Part shown: positions 55,833 through 64,000 of the stretch, one piece after another | Layout: each line of letters begins with the position of its first letter | How positions within the stretch are numbered: position 1 is the stretch's first letter | Assembly: GCA_964020975.1 (NCBI GenBank) | Contig: OZ026622.1 | Location: 81,426,365-81,490,364, forward strand | Direction: 5' to 3' | From: Hermodice carunculata | Taxonomy: Eukaryota > Annelida > Polychaeta > Eunicida > Amphinomidae | DNA length: 64,000 nt | Made by a program: the position numbers and the translations under genes | The notes under the pieces: generated by a model | Seen by the model: only the letters and a program-made list of their open reading frames with translations | Databases searched by the model: none | Told to the model about the DNA's origin: nothing

Positions 55833-57085
55833 CAGCTTCCATAATGGTTCACTGGTTGAATAAAAGTTTTTTGGTGTTTAAAAATTACATGTTTGCTACT
55901 GCATGGTTATGATCAATGATAAGAGTGAAACCGGCTCACTGTTTGTCTTTGACAACTGCAGTTCAGTTTGATTTTTTTTTTTTTTTTACTTCTCGCCATC
56001 TCAGAGAAAACGGAAGACTCATGTTTATCCTTCCACACATAACGACTTTATGCCCATTTATGTGGATATCCTCATGATATCTAGCTGTAGTTGCCATCCG
56101 CTGCCTTTAATAACCATTTGGACTTTTGGTTTTCCTATTCGTGCACTTAAACCCTTGCTGGTGGTCTGTCCAACATTTCCCACACGATTTACACCTATTC
56201 TGACCCCGGCATGCACATCCGTTTTCCTGCTTCAACACATTTCTAAAATCCCCTGATTTCCCTTCTGTTCCTGCTACACCTTATGTCACACTATCTGTCT
56301 CGCCTTTTCTCTAATTCTTTCCATGATCACCCTTCCTATGCCCATTTTTACTTCTATACTCCAGTAAACTTGCCCACTCCGATTCCCCCTTTATGTGATA
56401 ACATGTTATAAATAAACATTATATTTCAGTTTCCATGCGGGTCTGTATGCAAAACCAACCTTCATATATATGCAGATTTAATACACGTTGTGACTTATTC
56501 GGAAGCAACGCATATGAAATATGTATGAAAGCCAACAGACTCAATGTTCAACAGCTGGTGATACAAAAATGACCTAACAGCTGAGTTAGAAGTCATTCAA
56601 CCCTCCCCCGCCATATCTTCTTGTGTCCCTAATAAAAGGTTTATCATCTCATATTGACCCCTTCCATCATGTTCTACTTATATGATACATCCTTAAATTC
56701 CATATGACTTTCATTCACCTTGTTGCGTGATGAGCTCTTTGTTCAATTTCACTTTCACGTTATAATGTCCCTTTCCATGCACAAAGTCATCAGCTGATTT
56801 AATACATTCTACTTCCCCTGTGGGAGTCACAGTAGATAATACACACTACAATATAGGTTTTTATTACCCTTCTTATATCCATCGAAATGCTAATTAAATA
56901 CACACACCAATATAAATTTTTATTTCCCTTCTTATATCATTGAAGTGCTTATCCTTCAGATATTGTTTTAAGGATATATGTTAGGTTAGCAGTGACTTTC
57001 CCAAATTGTTACAAATATCCCTTGATTCTTGTATAAAGTGAGATAAGGTATACATTTTCTCAAAGCTAACAAAGTGAAGATACTG
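55830..57085. other. No gene recognised; pyrimidine-rich stretch
   Basis: From about 56040 to 56400 the plus strand is strongly enriched in C and T, with few G. No domain was recognised. Confidence 0.4.
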
Positions 57086-57089
57086 TTAA

Positions 57090-58305
57090 TTACAAGTGCC
57101 TCTGGCTGTGCCTAGGTAAGACATTAAACTGACGTCAAAGGAGATAGTGTGTAAAAGGGGAAAGAACATCAATTTTAACCATGTTTCAACAAATGTTTAA
57201 GTTACCTAAAGCCTAACAAAAATATATGTGTGGTTCTGGTAACCCAACCATCCCTATTGAAAAGCCCCGACCCTAAATAAATTTTATGAAACATAAAAAA
57301 AGCCTTCAAGCTACCCTTCCCTACCACAAATTGACCGACACCAGGCTGAAAGATTTTATCGAGAGAGTGGCCGTCCTGTGCCGTTATTTTGCAGTAAAGT
57401 CAACTCAAACACAGCATTTTATTTCAACTTGTTTGGAGAGTTAACTTGGGCCAGGGAAACATCATAGTTGCATAGCCAGTGTTGCTCAGTGAAGCAGCGT
57501 AGCCCCAGTTATTTGGTGATCATTATCGTAATATTTCGCTAGGCCCCAGGTGTCCATTCTCTGAGTCACCAGGGCAAACGGTCGTTTAAATACTTTTAAA
57601 ACATGAGTTGCAATCTTAACTTTATTGTGCCCACTTGGTTGTATCTGAAGCATTTATCATCATTCATAACAGATCCAAGTGCGACATGATACCTTGAGCC
57701 AGCAAATTATGCACATTGGTGAGTGCCATTTTAACACGGTGCAATGCATTGTGGGACAGTCGCACAAAAATACATTTGTTTTGGATATCAAAGTGAATCG
57801 TGACCACAGCATACATCATATCATATCATTATTGTTTGCTGTGAAATATTTGCAAAATATATACTTTTGGTTTCATATGTAATAAAAAAAACCCAAGATT
57901 GTCCCAATATATCCTCATTTACAAACCATTGGGTGCGAAATCCACAATTTTCAAAATGGCAGCCAAGTCCGTGGGTTAGTCGCGATTGGATCTTTTGAAG
58001 AGGTAGTGTCCAAAATATATGTGTGATTAATGTTAAGGGAAGGTTTATTTGTTGAATGAACGTAATGTGAAATATATAATAGGGCTTTTTCAGTGTGAGC
58101 ATTACCTAAAAATGTAAATATTATGCCTTGAAGATACCAGTTGTTGGTGGCAGTGAGCCCCAGAATAGGAATATTTTATCAGACACTGAAGTTGCCCACA
58201 TACAATGAATTAAGTTTTGCAGCACTGGACACAGGAGCCAAGAGCCCCGACTGAGTCAACGTTGAAGCTCAGTGGAGAAGGCTGCCCTGATAGTGGATAC
58301 AGGTC
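57090..58305 (-). repeat. Dispersed repeat, right copy of an inverted pair
   Basis: The reverse complement starts 'gacctgtatccactatcagg' (at 58305) and ends 'ggcacagccagaggcacttg' (at 57092). It parallels 20172-22044 throughout but lacks that copy's two extra blocks, so it may be closer to the original element. No terminal inverted repeats or tail were seen. Confidence 0.75.
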
Positions 58306-58416
58306 TTAAAGTAATATGTTACACACAACATGATCATATACTTTCCCAAAGATATTGATTCAGCTTATTCAATTTTGTAAATAGGGACTTCAAATTTGCA
58401 ATAAACTAAAGTTTAA

Positions 58417-58685
58417 GCAATGAATCAGCGTGTCTGAGATTTAAAAGAAAATTGCTGCCGTTTTGTCATCAGAGAAAATCAAAACTAGCTTTCCTTTGTG
58501 GTGTCTTCATTCTAATTTCAACCATCTGTATGTCGGGAACAACAAAAATATGCAATGAATCAAAAAGCGTGTCTCGGATTTTTTAAAAAAAATGGTGTTG
58601 TTTTGTCATCGGAGAAATTAAAAACTAGCTTTGCTTTGATATGTCGCCATTATAACTGCAAACGTTTATCTCAGGAATAAAAATA
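58417..58685. repeat. 135-bp tandem duplication
   Basis: 58417-58551 is repeated from 58552. Shared blocks are 'gcaatgaatca', 'gcgtgtct', 'gttttgtcatc' and 'aaaactagctttcctttg' (second copy 'aaaactagctttgctttg'). Clearly older than the 129-bp duplication at 27905. Confidence 0.8.
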
Positions 58686-58689
58686 CAAA

Positions 58690-60135
58690 TATTTGAAATT
58701 TGGGACTTTCTTTAATTTGAATTGAGTTTTATGGTTTGCCATAAATTTGCTGCAAAAATATATGAAAATGTATAATTGAATCGAAAATTTATATCAAAGA
58801 ATGACAATCACTTATCTACAGTTTTATAACTGCTGTGCAAACACTGCTTCCAAGACACAAGTTGCACAACATGAATCTTTGGTTTATTAGGCTTTCTAAC
58901 ATAATATACTTTGCTACACATTTTAAACAAATTTGCAGTGTGATATACATAAACGAATCAGTCAGCATAGAGATCACTGATAAACTAACATATATTCTTA
59001 ATTCCTTTCCATATTCTTTCTTCGCCTCTGTTAAAAACACAATGTTTCTGTTTCCTTTTCCATCATTTCCCATCTATCCAATTTTGACGATCTTCTGCGC
59101 TCTTGTATTGGATATTTCTGTTCTATTCCATTCTCCTATTTACATATGCACAGAATTGTGTCTTTCATTTCATATTTTGTGTTTGATTTTTGCCCCCTCC
59201 CCCCTCCCCCTTATTCAGTGCTGGTTCTGTTGATGACATCTCTTAAGCATCTACAATAATCTTCCTACTACAGCTCACGGATGGTCAAGGAGTCTATCTT
59301 GATTATCTATGCACAGATTCATTTCTCTTCAATTCATCTAAATTTCTTTGCAATGAATATTGTGGTCACACCTGTTTGTATATAAAAATGTTGGAGTAGC
59401 TATATTATACCCTAACACTTCATTAAAACAACATTTGTGCATATCAAGGCTTGTACCGCTTTCTCTGCACATCATATCCTCCACCCCTTTTCTTGATTAG
59501 TATGTGCTCCCTTAACCCAAACATATATCTTATGCTTCAAAATATTCATGGTCATCATTTTCATGTATAATTACTCACTGTTCTTCACCCATCTACCATT
59601 AGTCTCAATTACTTTGAATTTCAGTTTTAATCGTCTCATTACCCCCATTTCCCTTAACTCGCTACAAGCTATTCTTATCACAAATCCTACATTTGGTCAT
59701 TCTCTCATAAGTACCATCTCATCAATTTGTAAACAAATCAGGTTTCAGTTTACAAAATGACATCCCACCCCATACTGTCAACGTCAGATAAAATTAACTT
59801 TTGCACTTATATTCGAACTCCAATTTTAAAATCAGGAATTAGAAATGTTTTTATTCGACCAAAACGTATTCAACTCACAGCCGAGAGCTTGTAGCACTAT
59901 AAACATGATACAAAGTGCAATTACAAAGCAGAGAATCGGGATTTGGTCGACATCTCATATTAAGATTATCAAGCAATCGCTATCATCCGAACTACCAAAT
60001 ATAAACTTAATATAATGGAAATATGAGAGTAAGCCAGCCGACAAGACACAAGTTTTAGAATACACTCATGTATTTAATCAATGCAGCTATGTCGGTAGAT
60101 TACAGATGTAACAATATGCAATTTGACAGAGAAGT
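58690..60135. other. No gene recognised; second pyrimidine-rich stretch
   Basis: From about 59040 to 59760 the plus strand is C/T-rich, including a C/T-only run near 59190-59212. ORFs of 132 and 85 codons overlap on opposite strands and have no recognisable motif. Confidence 0.4.
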
Positions 60136-60139
60136 TCAT

Positions 60140-61580
60140 AGGAATTTATTGTGAATTGTTTGGTGTATAAACAGAAAACCTCCAAGACTATGGTTGTGTA
60201 CTTGTTAAGTAATAGCTTCTGGCATTTTGTTCAAATATTGTACTATCTCGTAATATTTGCACAATTTGACAAAAGGATGATTTACTCTTTGGACAAAAAA
60301 GCTTGTCTTTTTCTCTAATATTATAATCATGAATATTAATTTGATGGCATCACGGACAAATTGTTACAATAAAGTGGGAGTTGTTATTAATTTATAATAA
60401 AATAGTTGGTGATTGTAGAGGTCTTTCAACTTCAATCATTTTAATTGTTTGAAAATTGGCTTAGTATGTGCATTGTAATAACTCTGCTTCACAATACGAA
60501 CTGCCTTTTTGAGCTACATAAACGCCATCAAGATTGTGTCCCAAGGCTAATAGAGAGTAATTAAGGCGAGACATCACATACAAGTGAGTTGTAAATGGCT
60601 AAAAGTACCGGTATATTTTGCGGAACACAGTTTTCAAGTTCATAATACCAGTCACCTGAGAAACTTTGCATGAGACTATTTGTGTGTATTTGATCCAGTT
60701 TAAATGTTTATCAGGGAAAAGGCCATGAAAAGACACATATGCACAATCTGATTCACTGTTTTCTATTTTGAGACAGAGAATATTTGTTTGTTTTGGGGTG
60801 TATAAAAAAGCCTAAAGGGTCTTTCCAATATTAAGTGATAACTTTTTTTTCAGTCATATATTTACTTTATTTAATTCAGAGCTAACATATAGTGAAATGT
60901 CGCCTCCATTTGGCATTTGAAAGAGACTAAGTGTACTAAATAATGTTGTCATCCACATAAATGATAACTTTGAAAAGTGAAGATGTCGAGGTATGTTATT
61001 TGTGCATGTAAGGAAAAGTGAAGGGCCCACTAGGGAGCCTTGTGGGAGCCTTGTGGGAGCCTTTTCGGAGCCCAGTATATAATTATGCTACTAAAACTAG
61101 ATTTCACATCCTCAATAAAGACATATGTTGAAGATTACTTGAATAACTAGAGAAAAGTTCCAGAGCTGTTCCATGTATGCCATAATGATGGAGCTTTAGT
61201 AGTAAAATACTGTGAACTAATGTATCAAACACCTTTGATAAGTTCATAAATATATTAATAGGCACTTCAGCCTTATTCATCTCTAAAATTATTCTTTCAA
61301 TGAGTTCATAAGAAGCAAGCTCGATTGAACAGCAATCTCTAAATCCGTACTTATTATCAAAATATAAATAATGCGAATTGAAAAGGTTGTGTAGTTGATT
61401 AAAGATAACTAGTTTCAAAGACTTTGAAAATGGCAGATAATATAGAAATAGGCCTATAGTTATTGAGAATTGTTGGGTTATGTCTTTTATAAATTGGCAG
61501 AACTTTAGCAATGTATGACTATCGGGTCAGATCTTAATGGCAGGTGACTGATTTACATTTAAAGTTAAAACCGAACATAT
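60140..61580 (-). mobile_element. LINE fragment: reverse transcriptase and C-terminal domain
   Basis: On the minus strand the reverse transcriptase shows 'DNKYGFRDCCSIELASYELI', 'INIFMNLSKVFDTLVHSIL' and 'LLKLHHYGIHGTALELFSSY' (61390-61150), then a damaged PQGS box (about 61020-61070) and 'IIYVDDN' (about 60945). The C-terminal part has 'LNYSLLALG' (about 60565), 'KKAVRIV'-type residues followed by 'YYNAHTKPIFKQL' (about 60500-60440). Endonuclease and 3' tail are missing or unrecognisable. The motif wording differs from both other LINEs, so it is a third family. Several stops and frame changes are present. Confidence 0.82.
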
Positions 61581-61584
61581 CTCA

Positions 61585-63385
61585 TTTTACGAACTTTAAG
61601 AGGTTGGCAGACAGCCTATCATAACATAAGATTTTTTTTTTTTTTTTTGCTTCAGAAAATAAATTTAGTAAATTACAGGTTCTTCATTCATAATATTACA
61701 CTGAAATCTATGAGATGTTGGGTTTTGTATGAAGTTTGTATAGGCTTTTGTATTAGATACACTAATGTTTCATGCAAGTTTTGGTCCAAGGCCGGTAAAG
61801 AAGTTCTCTCCACAGGGAAAGTTGCATTAGACATCATATGACGACTTTTGCACAATTCGTCAGGTCAAGGCCTCATTTTGAAATTTCCTTTTCTGGATTT
61901 GGACACTTCTTGACGTAGAACCTGTTAAAGTTGCATACATATATACAACGAGTGTGTCATGTACTAAAAGTAGTTACTACGTCAAATGTCCCTGTCACAA
62001 TGAAATCTTGAAAAATCCTGTGTTGGCTATACTAAAGTACTTCCTTTAATGGACTTTAATAAGGTGTGTCATGAAACTTGAAATTGGTCACAGCTATTCA
62101 AAAGTATTCATCCTGCAGTTCCAATGGGAAGAAATAAATTTCACTCCGGACTCGTGACAGGCGGTCACCCAAAAAAGGCAACTGGTGGTTGCAAACCAGT
62201 CCTCTCAACCTTTGAACTGCACTCCTCATTAACAACACATTTCTGTTTTTCCAAAACATATAGGCCTTACCACTTAAAACACAAAATTCATCCCTTGCAC
62301 CTACACTGTCAGCTAAAAAGAAGACACAGTAGGCCAGCCATTTTCCAGTTCTCCAGACTTTGTCAGTTACTGAAGTTGAGAGCAACAGATGAAAGTAGGC
62401 CTACATGTATCATGGACAGACAGAAAAGGGATCACATAAGCTTTGTGATCTGTGGTCAGCAGAGCTAAAAACAATTTTTAAAAAAAAAATCTCAAGGGTA
62501 GTTTGGGACTGTGTGGGGCTAGGCTATTTCAATAAAGGTCATTCACACTTGAAACAGCATTTAGAAATCAACTGTACAGAAGCAATAAGCACTCCATATT
62601 ATTATAGGAATCATCTATACATTGGGATCATGCACCTATATCCATGGGCTATGTGCCTACATGTACATCATATCATGTGTGAATATCATGTGCCCATGCA
62701 CAAGTGATATGTTCCTATCTATATGGGATATAGAGAATCCAGTATGGGAGGCTGTTAGAACAGCCTCACAAAAACATCAAAATCCAGCAACTCATGATCC
62801 CGATGTTATCCTCGATGGGCTACTCATGCTGGATTTTCTTTTTCTTATGTCTAAAAAGGGCAAATACACACCAAATCGAAGTTCTATCAGAGAAATAAGT
62901 TTGAAAATGCTGCCATTTTGAAAGTGGGAGGAGTCGGTATTTTATCAAATGCACCATGGCCTCTCATTGGTTTGTCTACTACTTTAAATCAATAAGTGAC
63001 AAATCAAATGAAAGATTACAATTAAAGCCTTATCTTCATACCCATGTAGGATAACCCATGCAGCACAGGTTTCAGACATAGGAGAAATGCATGTTTCCAT
63101 ACAGGTGTCCATAAAACGGCAATTTGCTCCTATTTGCACTTAGAGAATATTGTATAGACATGCCTCCATACATTTATATCAGAAGTTTTCTCTTCCATAC
63201 CAAAAACAAATGCTTCATCTCGGTAAAAAAAAAAAAAAAAAAAAAAGGTCCAAAAAGGTTCAATATGTAGTTGGCACAAGCTATATTTAGGGAGTCAGCC
63301 CCCTCCCCCTCCCCCTCAATAAAAGGAACCTCAATCCCTGTAACCCTCTGGAGTCCTCTTCCTCACAATGTAAGACCAACAAGTT
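61585..63385. other. No gene recognised
   Basis: ORFs up to 114 codons lie on both strands around 62100-62900 without recognisable motifs. T17 (61631-61648) and A26 (63222-63247) runs and a CCCCCT triplet run near 63300 are present. Confidence 0.4.
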
Positions 63386-63389
63386 GACA

Positions 63390-63515
63390 GCCCATTGGGG
63401 CATGACCATTTGAACAAACTTGATAGTGACCCACCTAAATTATTTGATCCCCACCAATTTTGAAGAGAATCAGACACAGGGTTTTGGAGAGGTCAAAAAT
63501 GTAATCGTGGGTTGA
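63390..63515 (-). repeat. MR module 1, reverse orientation, short
   Basis: The minus strand reads 'tttttgacctctccaaaacc', 'ctgattctcttcaaaattgg', 'tggggatcaaataatttagg' and 'tttgttcaaatggtcatg'. Same orientation and extent as 10830-10970. Confidence 0.55.
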
Positions 63516-63519
63516 TGAT

Positions 63520-64000
63520 GGCCAATACACACTAACTCATCCTATAAGCTCAGCCGACTTGTCAGTCTGCTGAACTAAAAATGCATGAAGGGGCACTTCT
63601 CTGAGGGCCAAACTGTCCTCTTCCAATTTTGCGTTCATATAACCATGCATCCCAATAGCTGGTGGAAAAAGAAAGAAAGGCAAATTGCTCTAATGTCGTC
63701 TTTACATCCAGGAATTCCACCGTAACTTTTGAAAAACATTTAAAGTTGCAGCAATATATTATAGAAAGAAACTTTACAATTACAATAACCCATCCCCATT
63801 TCAAGAGACATTTATTGATACACTGTGTTCTGATATGGAATTTTAAATATTCGACATTAACACTGAATGCTAGTGTAGTGTGCAAAGTACCAGCCTCTCG
63901 ATATTCAAGTGTCATAAATTTATAAATAACTCAGGTACACGCAGTGACCATATAGCACAAATTCCATTTATTGAACAAAAGTTCATTTCCCTTCAAAAGG
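63520..64000. other. No gene recognised
   Basis: Opposite-strand ORFs of 117 and 87 codons overlap here and neither has a recognisable motif. Confidence 0.4.

Noticed and set aside
58816-59233. Overlapping ORFs of 132 codons (plus) and 85 codons (minus)
   Set aside because: Composition follows the pyrimidine bias of the region and neither has a motif.

Overview
The window looks like gene-poor nuclear DNA from a bilaterian invertebrate, probably marine. It is AT-rich and full of long AT, CT, GATA, TTG and AAAT microsatellites. It carries decayed CR1/L2-type LINEs, short inverted-repeat transposons, a Tc1-like fossil, and one broken copy of a protein family that is expanded in cnidarians, molluscs, brachiopods and lancelets. 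The sequence alone does not fix the phylum. I see no bacterial features, no rRNA, no intact tRNA and no CRISPR array.

Layout. Positions 1-3170 hold a SINE end and fragments of a modular non-coding repeat (called MR below). Positions 3165-6870 (minus) are a nearly full-length but broken LINE with zinc finger, endonuclease, reverse transcriptase and a 3' tail. Positions 7087-7955 are the 3' end of a second LINE. Positions 8380-13580 are mostly MR copies and microsatellites. Positions 14930-18560 (minus) are a heavily decayed copy of a large CXC-domain protein gene. Positions 20172-22044 and 57090-58305 are two copies of one repeat in opposite orientation, 35 kb apart. Positions 22958-23189 are a piggyBac-like short element with a perfect 67-bp palindrome inside. 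Positions 23390-26696 (plus) are a 5'-truncated LINE. Positions 27480-30950 are MR again, split by an 880-bp inverted-repeat transposon.

The only convincing intact host gene is at 38587-40971 (minus): a single-exon rhodopsin-class GPCR with a long cytoplasmic tail built from about twenty copies of a ten-residue SLTNPQSAIA-type repeat. Beyond it lie a 25-bp perfect hairpin (43042-43098), a 15-copy 43-bp minisatellite open in all three forward frames (44463-45110), a G10-AT-C13 palindrome, another MR block (51000-52150), a broken Tc1-like transposase (52555-53515) and a third LINE fragment (60140-61580, minus).

The genes do not form an operon or pathway. The window is one receptor gene in a landscape of layered transposons. 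The least explained items are the GPCR repeat tail, the MR family with four related internal modules, and the 43-bp minisatellite. All assignments were made by eye from motifs and translations; no searches were run.
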